Shown: positions 39,146 to 49,486 of the stretch, one piece after another
Position numbering within the stretch: the first letter of the stretch is position 1
How the letters are laid out: every line of letters starts with the position of its first letter
Assembly: GCF_025466085.1 (NCBI RefSeq)
Contig: NZ_JANLOD010000020.1
Coordinates: 1-51,360, forward strand
DNA from: Pseudomonas sp. 14P_8.1_Bac3
GTDB taxonomy: Bacteria; Pseudomonadota; Gammaproteobacteria; Pseudomonadales; Pseudomonadaceae
DNA: 51,360 bases
Reading direction: 5' to 3'
Program-made: the position numbers and the translations under genes
The notes under the pieces: model-generated
Seen by the model: only the letters and a program-made list of their open reading frames with translations
Databases searched by the model: none
What the model was told of the DNA's origin: nothing

Positions 39146-39195
39146 GTCACATCACCTGATGGTTTTATGACGCCAGTATAGTGCCACTATTCGGC

Positions 39196-39225
39196 AGTCG
39201 TGAAGCCGACGAAGGCTTCACGACT
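39196..39225. other. Perfect 12-base hairpin after the AAA gene
   Basis: AGTCGTGAAGCC-GACGAA-GGCTTCACGACT can form a perfect 12-base stem, 12 bases after the stop of the minus-strand kinase-like/AAA gene. No T-run follows on either strand, so it is only a possible terminator or mRNA stabiliser. Confidence 0.5.
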
Positions 39226-39236
39226 GAAATAGTTTC

Positions 39237-40793
39237 TTACAGGCCTGGCAGGCGTTGGCGAATTTGCGCAACGACGGTGTCGAGGGTCCCGCTTTCGTTG
39301 GTCTGAACGCGTTTGCTGCAAAGGATCTCTGCTGGCGTCAGCGCTTCACGATTGGCTTGTTGAGCGGCGATCACGGCCAGATTGGCATCGGACGGGTCCG
39401 TTTTGTCCGCCTGACGCAGGGCCAGCCAGCCTTCGATCACGGCCTGTGGCGCGTTGCAATCGAGGATCAGGAACGGCGCGCCGGTGGCTTCGGCGACTTT
39501 TGCCGCGCCGTCACGCTGATCGCGCTTGAGGTAGGTCGCGTCGACCACCACCGGGAAACCGGCACGCAGGATCACGGCGGCGATTTCATGCAGGCGGGCA
39601 TAGGTCGCGGCGCTGGCGTCGGCGCTGTAGATGCCGGCCTGCGGGTCGTTCGCTACCGTTTGCTCGCCAAACAGGCGCTTGCGCTCTACATCGGAACGCA
39701 GGCGAATCGCCCCCAACGCTTCCACCAGGCGCATCGCCACGCGGCTTTTGCCCACTGCGGAAACGCCGTGGGTGATGGCCATGAAGCGCGAAGGAATGGT
39801 GCTGTAGCTTTCCGCCAGGTTGGCGTAGTTGCGGTACTGGCGCAGGGTGGTGGCGCGCTGCACCGGATCGGCCTCGGCCGGCATGCTGAACAGGCTGACC
39901 TTGGCGCGAACCAAGGCGCGGTAGGCTTTATAGAAGTTCAGCAGTTCCAGCCCCTGGTAGTCGCCGGTCAGCTCCAGGTACTGGCTGATGAAGCGGCGGG
40001 CAAGACTTTTCAGGCCGCGGTCTTCAAGGTCCATCGCCAGGAAACCGGTATCGGCATACACGTCGGTGAAGCGGAACGGTTCGTTGAACTCGATGCAGTC
40101 GAAGATCACGACCTTGCCGTCGATCAGCGTGGCATTGCCCAAATGGATGTCACCGTGGCATTCGCGGATGAACCCTTCGGCCTTGCGCTGGGCAAAGAGC
40201 GGCTTGAGGCGTTCGAAGCTGCTATCCGCCCAGGCTTGCAGCGCGTCGAGTTGCAGCAGGTCGGCCTTGTCACTGAGGAACGGGCGGATCTGTTCAAAGT
40301 TCTGCCGCACCGGCGCCATGACGCTGTCTGGGGTGCCGGCATCGTGTTCGGCAGGCACCTTGGGTGCGTTGAGGTGGAATTGAGCGATCTGTGCGGCCAT
40401 CTCGTCGATGTGCGCGGTGGTCAACTCGCCGTTGGCTTGCAGGGTGCTGAGCAACTGACTCTGAGGGAATTGACGCATTTTCAGGGCGAAGTCGACGACC
40501 GTGCCATCGCCGCCCAGTTGCGGGGCTTCGACGCTGCCAGTGATGGGCAGCACTTCGAGATACAAATCATCGGTCAGACGCTGGTTGAGGCGTAGCTCTT
40601 CACCGCAGAAGTGCTCGCGGGCATCAAGGCTGGTGAAGTCAAGAAAGCCGAAGTTCACCGGCTTCTTCACTTTATAGGCAAAGGGACCTGTGAGAATGAC
40701 CCAGGAAATGTGGGTCTCGATGACCTGGAACCCGTCTACCGGATGTGGGTAAAGGGCCGGGTTTTGCAGGGCGGCAATCAGGGACTGGCTCAC
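39237..40793 (-). CDS. Aminoglycoside phosphotransferase-like / AAA ATPase fusion
   Basis: The 518-residue protein joins two nucleotide-binding modules. The first (about 1-330) is a kinase fold with ECHGDIHLGN (catalytic loop at 211-220) and IFDCIEFNE (metal loop at 230-238), like APH enzymes. The second has Walker A GVSAVGKS at 343-350 and resembles AAA_33 nucleotide or small-molecule kinases (VVDATYLKRDQRD, about 425-437). Substrates are unknown, and antibiotic resistance should not be assumed. The start is GTG at 40793 with AAGGAA ahead. It is divergent from mrcB. Confidence 0.82.
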   Translation of the reverse strand: MSQSLIAALQNPALYPHPVDGFQVIETHISWVILTGPFAYKVKKPVNFGFLDFTSLDAREHFCGEELRLNQRLTDDLYLEVLPITGSVEAPQLGGDGTVVDFALKMRQFPQSQLLSTLQANGELTTAHIDEMAAQIAQFHLNAPKVPAEHDAGTPDSVMAPVRQNFEQIRPFLSDKADLLQLDALQAWADSSFERLKPLFAQRKAEGFIRECHGDIHLGNATLIDGKVVIFDCIEFNEPFRFTDVYADTGFLAMDLEDRGLKSLARRFISQYLELTGDYQGLELLNFYKAYRALVRAKVSLFSMPAEADPVQRATTLRQYRNYANLAESYSTIPSRFMAITHGVSAVGKSRVAMRLVEALGAIRLRSDVERKRLFGEQTVANDPQAGIYSADASAATYARLHEIAAVILRAGFPVVVDATYLKRDQRDGAAKVAEATGAPFLILDCNAPQAVIEGWLALRQADKTDPSDANLAVIAAQQANREALTPAEILCSKRVQTNESGTLDTVVAQIRQRLPGL

Positions 40794-40896
40794 AGGCGTT
40801 CCTTCAGAGTCTGGGAAAATTCACGGCCGCCATTATGGCCGCAAGTCCGCCTGACGCAAACCTCGGCGGGCGCCTGTTGAGTATGAATAAAGTGCG

Positions 40897-40902
40897 TATA
40901 AT
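40897..40902 (+). promoter_or_regulatory. mrcB promoter -10
   Basis: TATAAT lies only eight bases before the mrcB ATG, so transcription would begin near 40909 and the mRNA would have almost no leader. TTGAGT upstream gives a short spacing (14), so the -35 is uncertain. Confidence 0.5.
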
Positions 40903-40910
40903 CCGCCGCC

Positions 40911-43235
40911 ATGACTCGTACTCGATCCCCTCGCAGCAAAAAGAAACCTCCGTCCAGCGGCCTGCGCCCGTGGCTGGGCTGGGCCCTCAAACTCAGCCTG
41001 GTCGGCCTCGTGGTGCTCGCTGGATTCGCGGTTTACCTCGACGCTATCGTCCAGGAGAAGTTCTCCGGCAAGCGCTGGACCATTCCCGCCAAGGTGTATG
41101 CGCGCCCGCTGGAACTGTTCACCGGCCAGAAGCTGAGCAAGGATGATTTCCTCACTGAGCTCGATGCCTTGGGCTATCGCCGCGAAAGTGTGAGCAACGG
41201 CCCCGGCGCTGCGTCGGTAAACGGCAACACCGTCGATTTGAATACCCGTGGCTTCCAGTTCTATGAAGGGCTGGAGAAGCCGCAACCGGTGCGCGTGCGA
41301 TTCTCCGGCGACTATGTGGCAGAACTCTCGGCGACCAACGGTTCGAAGTTGTCGGTCGTGCGCCTTGAGCCGCTGATGATCGGCGGGATCTACCCGAAGA
41401 ATCTCGAAGACCGCATCTTGATCAAGATCGATCAGGTGCCGTCGTATCTGCTGGAAACCCTGGTGGCCGTGGAAGATCGCGACTTTTATAGCCATTGGGG
41501 GGTGTCGCCGAAGTCGATTGCCCGCGCTGTCTACGTCAACACCTCGGGCGGCAAGATGACCCAGGGCGGCAGTACGCTGACTCAACAATTGGTCAAGAAC
41601 TTTTACCTGACCAGTGAACGCAGCCTGACGCGCAAACTCACCGAAGCCATGATGGCGATGCTGCTTGAACTGCATTACGACAAAAAGGAAATTCTTGAGG
41701 CTTACCTCAATGAAGTCTTCGTCGGTCAGGATGGTCAGCGCGCCGTGCACGGTTTCGGTCTGGCCAGCCAGTTCTTCTTCGGGCAGCCGTTGTCTGAGCT
41801 GAAATTGCATCAAGTCGCCCTGCTGGTGGGCATGGTCAAGGGGCCGTCCTATTACAACCCCCGTCGCAACCCGGAGCGCGCGCTTGAACGGCGCAACCTG
41901 GTGCTCGATGTGCTTGAGCAGCAAGGTGTCGCCTCAGCCGAACAGGTAGCGGCGGCGAAGAAAATGCCACTCGGCGTGACCACTCGCGGCAAGTTGGCGG
42001 ACAGCTCGTTCCCTGGCTTTATCGACCTGGTCAAACGTCAGTTGCGCGAAGACTATCGCGACGAAGACCTGACCGAAGAAGGCCTGCGAATCTTCACCAG
42101 TTTCGACCCGATCCTGCAGATGAAAGCCGAGGCCTCAGTCAACGACACCTTCAAGCGCCTGGCCGGACGCAAGGGCTCGGATGATGTCGAAGCGGCGATG
42201 GTCGTGACCAATCCGGAAACCGGTGAAGTGCAGGCCATGATCGGCAGCCGTCAGGCGAGCTTCGCCGGTTTCAACCGGGCGCTGGATGCGGTGCGACCGA
42301 TCGGTTCGTTGATCAAACCGGCGGTTTACCTGACAGCCCTCGAGAAGCCGAGCCAGTACACCTTGACCAGTTGGCTGTCGGACGAATCCTTCTCGGTCAA
42401 AGGCGCGGACGGGCAGGTCTGGAAACCGCAGAACTACGACCGCCGTTCCCACGGCACGGTCTTCCTTTATCAGGGCTTGGCGCATTCCTACAACCTGTCA
42501 ACTGCGCGTCTTGGGTTGGCGGTGGGTGTGCCGAATGTCTTGAAAACCTTGGCGCGCCTGGGCGTTAGTCGTGAGTTTCCGGCCTTCCCGTCGATGTTGC
42601 TGGGCGCGGGTGGCATGACTCCGATCGAGGTGGCGACCATGTACCAGACCCTCGCCAACGGTGGTTTCAATACACCGATGCGCGGGATTCGCAGCGTTCT
42701 GACGGCCGAGGGCGAACCGCTCAAGCGCTACCCGTTCCAGATTCAGCAGCGTTTTGATCCGGCGTCCATCTACCTGATCCAGAGCGCCATGCAGCGGGTC
42801 ATGCGCGAAGGCACCGGCAGTTCGGTGTACAACGTGTTGCCAAAAACCCTGACCCTGGCCGGCAAGACCGGTACCAGTAACGATTCGCGGGACAGCTGGT
42901 TTGCCGGTTTCAGTCAGGATCTGCTGGCCGTCGTCTGGCTGGGGCGCGACGATAATGGCAAGACACCGTTCACCGGTGCTACCGGCGCGCTGCAGGTCTG
43001 GACCAGTTTCATGCGCAAGGCCGATCCGTTGCCGCTGGACATGCCGCAGCCGGACAACGTTGTGCAGGCCTGGGTCGATTCACGTACCGGGCAGGGCTCC
43101 GATGCCAACTGCCCAGGCGCCGTGCAGATGCCGTATATTCGCGGCAGCGAACCGCCTCCCGGCGCCGCGTGCGGTGGCGACAGCCCTGCCTCTGGCGAAA
43201 CGGTGATGGATTGGGTCAAGGGCTGGATGAATTAA
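40911..43235 (+). CDS. mrcB: Penicillin-binding protein 1B
   Basis: This 774-residue bifunctional enzyme polymerises and cross-links peptidoglycan. It has a basic cytoplasmic tail, a membrane anchor (about 24-43), a UB2H-like domain (about 60-150), a glycosyltransferase domain with catalytic E188 (VEDRDFYSHWG) and GGSTLTQQLVKN (219-230), and a transpeptidase domain with S466-L-I-K469, SYN (526-528) and KTGT (652-655). An in-frame TAA at 40899 means the ATG at 40911 is the first possible start, and it has no Shine-Dalgarno. It is followed after 16 bases by a lipoprotein gene that probably encodes its activator. Confidence 0.96.
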   Translation: MTRTRSPRSKKKPPSSGLRPWLGWALKLSLVGLVVLAGFAVYLDAIVQEKFSGKRWTIPAKVYARPLELFTGQKLSKDDFLTELDALGYRRESVSNGPGAASVNGNTVDLNTRGFQFYEGLEKPQPVRVRFSGDYVAELSATNGSKLSVVRLEPLMIGGIYPKNLEDRILIKIDQVPSYLLETLVAVEDRDFYSHWGVSPKSIARAVYVNTSGGKMTQGGSTLTQQLVKNFYLTSERSLTRKLTEAMMAMLLELHYDKKEILEAYLNEVFVGQDGQRAVHGFGLASQFFFGQPLSELKLHQVALLVGMVKGPSYYNPRRNPERALERRNLVLDVLEQQGVASAEQVAAAKKMPLGVTTRGKLADSSFPGFIDLVKRQLREDYRDEDLTEEGLRIFTSFDPILQMKAEASVNDTFKRLAGRKGSDDVEAAMVVTNPETGEVQAMIGSRQASFAGFNRALDAVRPIGSLIKPAVYLTALEKPSQYTLTSWLSDESFSVKGADGQVWKPQNYDRRSHGTVFLYQGLAHSYNLSTARLGLAVGVPNVLKTLARLGVSREFPAFPSMLLGAGGMTPIEVATMYQTLANGGFNTPMRGIRSVLTAEGEPLKRYPFQIQQRFDPASIYLIQSAMQRVMREGTGSSVYNVLPKTLTLAGKTGTSNDSRDSWFAGFSQDLLAVVWLGRDDNGKTPFTGATGALQVWTSFMRKADPLPLDMPQPDNVVQAWVDSRTGQGSDANCPGAVQMPYIRGSEPPPGAACGGDSPASGETVMDWVKGWMN

Positions 43236-43251
43236 GCAAAGAGGGTTTCAA

Positions 43252-43986
43252 GTGAACAAGTGGTTGATTCCAGCGGTTACCGCCGTGGCTTTGCTCAGCG
43301 GTTGCTCCACCGTACAGCGCGGTTCCATTCCGGTGGTGGATTCCGGCAGCGCCGTGTCCAACAGCGAGCGGGTGTCGGCGAATGGCGGTTTCCGTCAGAC
43401 GACGGTGCAGCGCCCGACGCAAGCCCAGACCCAGGCGATTCCGCAAGGTGACACGGGTGTCGTGGTGATGGTGCCGGGTGGTGGTGCAGTGACGTCTGCA
43501 CCGATCAGCACCGCGCCGATCACGCCGGGCCCGATTACTCCGGGGCCGATCGACACCTCGCCTGTGCAGTCGGCGCCGATCAATCAGGGCAGCTACAGCA
43601 TGCCGTCGACGCCGAGCGGAGTTCCTTCGGCCAGTTCCGGTGGCTTGTCTGCCGACGAGCAACTGGACGGTCCGGTGCTGGCGCTGCTGACCACCGCTCA
43701 ACAGCAACAGGCTGGCGGCGATCTTAACGGTGCCTCTTCCAGTCTGGAGCGCGCCCAACGTGTGGCGCCCCGCGAGCCGCAAGTGCTTTATCGTCTGGCC
43801 CAGGTGCGTATGGCTCAAGGTGATGCGCCGCAAGCCGAGCAGTTCGCCCGTCGTGGTCTGACGTTCGCCACCGGTCGCCCGGCGCTTCAGGCCAGCCTGT
43901 GGGAATTGATCGCTCAGGCACGTGAGAAGCAGGGTGATCCCGCTGGCGCTGCACAGGCCCGTCAGAAGGCCAGGGTTTCGTCGTGA
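43252..43986 (+). CDS. lpoP: TPR lipoprotein, likely PBP1b activator LpoP
   Basis: The 244-residue lipoprotein starts with GTG, preceded by GAGGG, and has a signal with lipobox LLSGC (C18). A low-complexity linker rich in Ser, Thr, Pro and Ile (residues 60-130, SAPISTAPITPGPITPGP) leads to a tetratricopeptide-repeat domain (about 140-242). In P. aeruginosa the outer-membrane lipoprotein LpoP, a TPR protein encoded with the PBP1b gene, activates PBP1b. The layout here fits, so I use that name; sequence identity was not tested. Confidence 0.78.
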   Translation: MNKWLIPAVTAVALLSGCSTVQRGSIPVVDSGSAVSNSERVSANGGFRQTTVQRPTQAQTQAIPQGDTGVVVMVPGGGAVTSAPISTAPITPGPITPGPIDTSPVQSAPINQGSYSMPSTPSGVPSASSGGLSADEQLDGPVLALLTTAQQQQAGGDLNGASSSLERAQRVAPREPQVLYRLAQVRMAQGDAPQAEQFARRGLTFATGRPALQASLWELIAQAREKQGDPAGAAQARQKARVSS

Positions 43987-44321
43987 TGGATGCACGTTTT
44001 CCGAAAATTGCCGAGCAGTTGCTGCTGATCGAGCGGGAGTTGCGAGTTCAGGGGTGGTGGGATGATGTCGCGCCCTCCGCTGAAGCGCTGTCCAGTGTCG
44101 AACCGTTCTCGGTGGATACGCTGGATTTCGAGCAGTGGCTGCAATGGATCTTCCTGCCTCGGATGAAAATGATCCTGGAGCAGGATTTACCGCTGCCGAA
44201 CGCCTCGGGCATTCAGGAAATGGCCGAAATGGTCTTCGCTGCGCGCGATGTTCAGGGGCGGGATCGCCAGTTGCAGGTGCTGCTCAAAGAGTTCGACCTG
44301 CTGATCACTGCGTCCCGCTGA
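43986..44321 (+). CDS. YqcC family protein
   Basis: The 111-residue soluble protein has the YqcC pattern LLLIERELRVQGWWDDVAPS (about 12-31), then DTLDFEQWLQWIFLPRMKMIL (about 45-65). The function is unknown. The ATG shares a base with the stop of the lipoprotein gene (TGATG), so it belongs to the mrcB-lpoP operon. Confidence 0.85.
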   Translation: MDARFPKIAEQLLLIERELRVQGWWDDVAPSAEALSSVEPFSVDTLDFEQWLQWIFLPRMKMILEQDLPLPNASGIQEMAEMVFAARDVQGRDRQLQVLLKEFDLLITASR

Positions 44322-44325
44322 TTTC

Positions 44326-44748
44326 CTACTGGCAATTCTCGGCGATCTGTTTCTGTGCTTCGTGAGTCCGCTCCAGACGTTGCTCGTCGGTCAGGCGGCG
44401 CATCTCGCCGTCGACATCCTCTCGCAATCGCGGATTGTTCTGCAGCTGGGCCAGGTTCGTCCGGGCCTGGTCGCAGAACACCTTCAGTCGGGCCTGCTGC
44501 TCGGCGACCTGCTTTTTAACTGACTTGTCGATGGCCTGTTGATCACCGATGGTATTGCTGCTCGGCGGCGCAACCGGTTTGCCGGCAGGGGAGGAGGGCG
44601 TGACCACGGTCGCGGCTTCCCCGCCTTGGGGCGGTTGCGCATCGAAGTGGGTGACGCCTTGCTCATCGACCCATTTGTAAATCTGCGCGGCCATGCACGT
44701 GGGGCCGATGCCGATCAGCAGGGTCGCCGTCAGGAAAAACGTTCGCAT
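44326..44748 (-). CDS. DUF4124 secreted protein
   Basis: The 140-residue protein has a signal peptide (about 1-20) and a DUF4124 domain at the mature N-terminus (AQIYKWVDEQGVTHFDAQPPQGG, about 20-42). A Pro/Ser-rich linker and a helical C-terminus with two cysteines (VFCDQ and ENCQ at the end) follow. Function is unknown. It converges with the YqcC gene four bases away. I start at ATG 44748; a start nine codons upstream is less likely because it would bury the signal peptide. Confidence 0.78.
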   Translation of the reverse strand: MRTFFLTATLLIGIGPTCMAAQIYKWVDEQGVTHFDAQPPQGGEAATVVTPSSPAGKPVAPPSSNTIGDQQAIDKSVKKQVAEQQARLKVFCDQARTNLAQLQNNPRLREDVDGEMRRLTDEQRLERTHEAQKQIAENCQ

Positions 44749-45150
44749 GCCATTTCCTTGTATTGGGTTGCGCAATTGAAGCTAACACAGTTGCTGTTTC
44801 GCGGTTTTTTCTTGCTTTCTCATGTGCTTACTTCAATAAAGCACATTGACGACTTGACTTGCAGGGGACGAAACAGAAGAATCCAAAGTCCGCTGTAGAG
44901 GGACTGCCAGAAGCAGACCCACTCGGCAGATCATGAGGCGCACATCCGCGCCGACCTGTTACACCCGCAACGCGTTACCTCGCGCTGGGTGGGAAAGGCC
45001 CGCAACACTTGGGACGATCCCAATACTTGCTCAGTCAGTGCTGACGTAGTCGGCGACCACCGTCGCTCATGCTCTGCCGAGAAGTAAACCTATTAAGACC
45101 CGTCCCCTTGAAGTGGACGGTATTCTGGCGTTTTAGAGGTGAACAACGTG
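44749..45150 (+). promoter_or_regulatory. Long leader region of ilvI
   Basis: This gap of 402 bases lies ahead of the ilv operon and probably holds its promoter and a regulated leader. It has a perfect hairpin ATGTGCTT-N9-AAGCACAT (44822-44846), a stem TTGGGA-CGA-TCCCAA (45008-45022), and CCGTCC-N9-GGACGG just before the gene (45104-45124). A 38-codon frame (44933-45049) ends TLGTIPILAQSVLT, rich in Ile, Leu and Val, so attenuation by a leader peptide is possible. It has no Shine-Dalgarno and the last stem has a poor T-run, so this stays a guess. Confidence 0.4.
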
Positions 45151-46872
45151 GAGCTTTTATCTGGCGGTGAGATGCTCGTCCGCTTTTTGCGTGACGAAGG
45201 CGTCAAATATATCTACGGGTACCCGGGTGGTGCTCTTCTTCATGTCTACGATGCCCTGTTCAAAGAACCGGAAGTGACGCACATCCTGGTTCGTCACGAA
45301 CAAGCGGCGACCCATATGGCTGACGGCTACGCCCGAGCCACCGGTAAAGCCGGCGTGGTTCTGGTGACCTCCGGCCCGGGCGCGACCAACGCCATTACCG
45401 GTATTGCCACGGCCTACATGGACTCCATTCCGATGGTGGTCATTTCCGGCCAGGTGCCTAGCACCATGGTAGGCACCGATGCGTTCCAGGAAACCGACAT
45501 GATCGGTATCTCCCGGCCGATCGTGAAGCACAGCTTCATGATCAAGCACGCCTCGGAAATCCCGGAAGTCATGAAGAAAGCGTTCTACCTGGCGCAATCC
45601 GGTCGTCCTGGTCCGGTCGTTGTCGATATCCCGAAAGACATGACCAACCCGGCCGAGAAGTACGAGTACGTCTTCCCGAAGAAAGCCAAGTTGCGTTCCT
45701 ACAGCCCGGCTGTTCGCGGTCACTCCGGGCAAATCCGCAAGGCAGCCGAAATGCTCCTGGCGGCCAAGCGTCCTGTGATGTACGCAGGCGGCGGTGTGAT
45801 TCTTGGTGGTGGTTCCGCGCCACTGACCGAATTGGCGAAGATGCTCAACCTGCCAGTGACCAATACCCTGATGGGCCTGGGTGCCTACCCTGGCACCGAC
45901 CGTCAGTTCATCGGCATGCTCGGCATGCACGGCAGCTACACCGCCAACCTGGCGATGCACCATGCCGACGTGATCCTGGCGGTCGGCGCGCGCTTTGACG
46001 ATCGCGTGATCAATGGCCCGGCCAAGTTCTGCCCGAATGCCAAGATCATTCACATCGACATCGACCCGGCTTCGATTTCCAAGACCATCAAGGCAGACGT
46101 GCCGATCGTCGGTCCGGTCGAAAGCGTCCTGACCGAAATGGTCGCGATCCTCAAGGAAATCGGCGAGACCCCGAACAAGGAGTCCGTGGCCAGTTGGTGG
46201 AAACAGGTTGATGAATGGCGCGGTGATCGCGGCCTGTTCCCTTACGACAAGGGTGATGGCAGCCTCATCAAGCCGCAGGCCGTGATCGAAACCCTGTGCG
46301 AAGTCACCAAGGGCGATGCCTTTGTTGCCTCCGACGTGGGCCAGCACCAGATGTTCGCGGCGCAGTACTACACGTTCAACAAGCCCAATCGCTGGATCAA
46401 CTCCGGTGGCCTGGGCACCATGGGCTTCGGTTTCCCGGCGGCCATGGGCATCAAGTTGAGCTTCCCGGACGCCGACGTTGTTTGCGTGACCGGCGAGGGC
46501 AGTATCCAGATGAACATTCAGGAGCTGTCCACCTGTCTGCAATATGGTTTGCCGGTGAAGATCGTCATCCTGAACAACGGCGTCCTGGGTATGGTTCGCC
46601 AGTGGCAGGACATGAGTTACGGCAGCCGTCACTCACACTCCTACATGGAATCGTTGCCTGACTTCGTCAAGCTGGCAGAGGCCTATGGTCACGTCGGCAT
46701 GCGCATCACCGAATCGAAAGATTTGAAGTCGAAGATGGAAGAAGCGTTTGCCATGAAGGATCGCCTGGTCGTGCTCGATATTTCGGTCGACACCAGCGAG
46801 CACGTCTACCCGATGCAGATCAAAGACGGCTCGATGCGCGATATGTGGCTGAGCAAGACGGAGCGTACCTAA
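45151..46872 (+). CDS. ilvI: Acetolactate synthase, large subunit
   Basis: The 573-residue subunit condenses pyruvate with pyruvate or 2-oxobutyrate, the first common step to valine, leucine and isoleucine. It has the N-terminal TPP domain ([33 protein letters not shown] with the catalytic Glu), a central FAD domain (ARFDDRV) and the TPP motif GEGSIQMN...LNN, in which Glu takes the place of the usual GDG aspartate. I start at GTG 45151, nine bases after GAGGTGA; GTG 45139 overlaps that site. ilvH follows after two bases. Confidence 0.95.
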   Translation, partial: ELLSGGEMLVRFLRDEGVKYIYGYPGGALLHVYDALFKEPEVTHILVRHEQAATHMADGYARATGKAGVVLVTSGPGATNAITGIATAYMDSIPMVVISGQVPSTMVGTDAFQETDMIGISRPIVKHSFMIKHASEIPEVMKKAFYLAQSGRPGPVVVDIPKDMTNPAEKYEYVFPKKAKLRSYSPAVRGHSGQIRKAAEMLLAAKRPVMYAGGGVILGGGSAPLTELAKMLNLPVTNTLMGLGAYPGTDRQFIGMLGMHGSYTANLAMHHADVILAVGARFDDRVINGPAKFCPNAKIIHIDIDPASISKTIKADVPIVGPVESVLTEMVAILKEIGETPNKESVASWWKQVDEWRGDRGLFPYDKGDGSLIKPQAVIETLCEVTKGDAFVASDVGQHQMFAAQYYTFNKPNRWINSGGLGTMGFGFPAAMGIKLSFPDADVVCVTGEGSIQMNIQELSTCLQYGLPVKIVILNNGVLGMVRQWQDMSYGSRHSHSYMESLPDFVKLAEAYGHVGMRITESKDLKSKMEEAFAMKDRLVVLDISVDTSEHVYPMQIKDGSMRDMWLSKTERT

Positions 46873-46874
46873 TC

Positions 46875-47366
46875 ATGCGGCACATTATTTCCTTGCTTCT
46901 GGAAAACGAACCCGGCGCTCTGTCTCGCGTAGTTGGCCTGTTCTCGCAGCGCAACTACAACATCGAAAGCCTGACCGTGGCACCAACGGAGGACCCGACC
47001 CTGTCGCGTCTGACGCTGACCACCGTTGGTCACGATGAGGTCATCGAGCAGATCACCAAGAACCTGAACAAGCTGATTGAAGTGGTCAAGCTGGTCGACC
47101 TGTCGGAAAGTGCTCACATCGAGCGCGAACTGATGCTGGTCAAGGTCAAGGCCACTGGCGCCCAGCGCGCCGAGATCAAGCGCACTACCGATATTTACCG
47201 TGGGCAGATCGTCGATGTCAGCGCTAGCGTGTATACCGTTCAACTGACCGGTACCAGCGACAAGCTCGACAGCTTCATTCAGTCCATCGGCACCGCTTCG
47301 ATTCTGGAGACCGTCCGTAGCGGCGTAACCGGTATCGCCCGCGGCGACAAAGTACTCAGCATCTAA
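46875..47366 (+). CDS. ilvH: Acetolactate synthase, regulatory subunit
   Basis: The 163-residue regulatory subunit has an ACT domain (about 3-78, ISLLLENEPGALSRVVGLFSQ and NIESLTVAPTED) that binds valine for feedback control, and a C-terminal activation domain. Length is that of E. coli IlvH. The ATG lies two bases after the ilvI stop. Confidence 0.96.
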   Translation: MRHIISLLLENEPGALSRVVGLFSQRNYNIESLTVAPTEDPTLSRLTLTTVGHDEVIEQITKNLNKLIEVVKLVDLSESAHIERELMLVKVKATGAQRAEIKRTTDIYRGQIVDVSASVYTVQLTGTSDKLDSFIQSIGTASILETVRSGVTGIARGDKVLSI

Positions 47367-47405
47367 ACCAAATTAGCGAATGGCCTGAACGGCCTGGATA
47401 TATAG

Positions 47406-48431
<1,026 letters not shown>

Positions 48432-48450
48432 GTCGCGCACTTGTACGGAA

Positions 48451-48474
48451 AACGCGGCCTCGGCCGCGTTTTTT
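48451..48474 (+). terminator. ilvIHC terminator
   Basis: AACGCGGCC-TC-GGCCGCGTT is a nine-base stem followed by TTTT. It lies 20 bases after ilvC and ends the operon ahead of pssA. Confidence 0.92.
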
Positions 48475-48576
48475 CGTTTGGGAGGCCGGTTCTGGTATAA
48501 AGCTGCATCGTTTGCGGTCGAACCGTCGTCCCAGACACCTGTCGAAATTTTTCCACCCCGTTGCAAGGTAATGTCC

Positions 48577-49431
48577 ATGAGCGAACGTCCCGAAGAGCCA
48601 AACCAGGCTTCTGACGCCGAAAGCCTGCTGCCCATCGATGAGCACATCGAAGAAGGGCATGACGCTGAAGGCCGTAAAGTCCGGCATCGTGGTATCTATC
48701 TTCTGCCGAATCTTTTCACCACTGCGAACCTGTTCGCAGGCTTCTATTCCATCATTAACTCGATGAGTGCGCAGGCAGCCTTGAGCGCTGGCGACTCGGT
48801 CAGCGCGAGCAAGTATTTTGGTTTCGCCGCCATCGCGATTTTCGTCGCCATGGTGCTCGACGGCCTGGACGGTCGGGTGGCGCGCATGACCAATACCCAG
48901 AGCGCCTTTGGTGCCGAGTACGACTCGCTGTCGGACATGGTCGCCTTTGGTGTTGCGCCGGCCTTGCTGGCGTTCGGTTGGGCCTTGGGCGACATGGGCA
49001 AGGTCGGCTGGATGGTCGCCTTCATTTATGTCGCGGGTGCTGCGCTGCGACTGGCGCGTTTCAATACCCAGGTCGGCACCGCGGATAAAAGATACTTCAT
49101 CGGTCTGGCCAGTCCTGCTGCGGCGGGCGTAGTGGCGGGTATTGTCTGGGCTTTCAGCGATTACGGTATCCAGGGCTCCAAGATGTCTTTCCTGGTGGCG
49201 CTGATGGTCGCGGCGGCAGGGATGCTGATGGTCAGCAACATCAAGTACAACAGCTTCAAGGAACTGGATCTGAAAGGGCGCGTGCCTTTCGTGGCGATCC
49301 TCGCTGTCGTCTTGGTGTTTGCCGTTGTATTCAGTGATCCGCCGCGCATCCTGCTGCTGGTGTTCCTTGCCTATGCGGCGTCTGGTCCGGTTCAATACCT
49401 GTTACGTCTTCGTCAGCACAAAAACACGTAA
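48577..49431 (+). CDS. pssA: CDP-diacylglycerol-serine O-phosphatidyltransferase
   Basis: The 284-residue membrane enzyme makes phosphatidylserine. The CDP-alcohol phosphotransferase motif D-G-x-x-D-G-R-V-A-R...G-A-E-Y-D-S-L-S-D (about residues 93-117) is complete. About eight hydrophobic segments and an acidic N-terminal tail of 40 residues are seen. AAGG is eight bases before the ATG at 48577; the ATG six bases upstream is too close to it. This is the membrane-bound type II synthase, unlike the E. coli enzyme. Confidence 0.92.
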   Translation: MSERPEEPNQASDAESLLPIDEHIEEGHDAEGRKVRHRGIYLLPNLFTTANLFAGFYSIINSMSAQAALSAGDSVSASKYFGFAAIAIFVAMVLDGLDGRVARMTNTQSAFGAEYDSLSDMVAFGVAPALLAFGWALGDMGKVGWMVAFIYVAGAALRLARFNTQVGTADKRYFIGLASPAAAGVVAGIVWAFSDYGIQGSKMSFLVALMVAAAGMLMVSNIKYNSFKELDLKGRVPFVAILAVVLVFAVVFSDPPRILLLVFLAYAASGPVQYLLRLRQHKNT

Positions 49432-49486
49432 TTTCCCTCATACTCCGCAGTCTATTGGTGCATCTGTCCAACGCTGCGGAGTTGCC

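Noticed and set aside
39237..40793. Aminoglycoside resistance gene
   Set aside because: Only the kinase fold is shared; the fused AAA module and chromosomal core setting argue against a resistance role.
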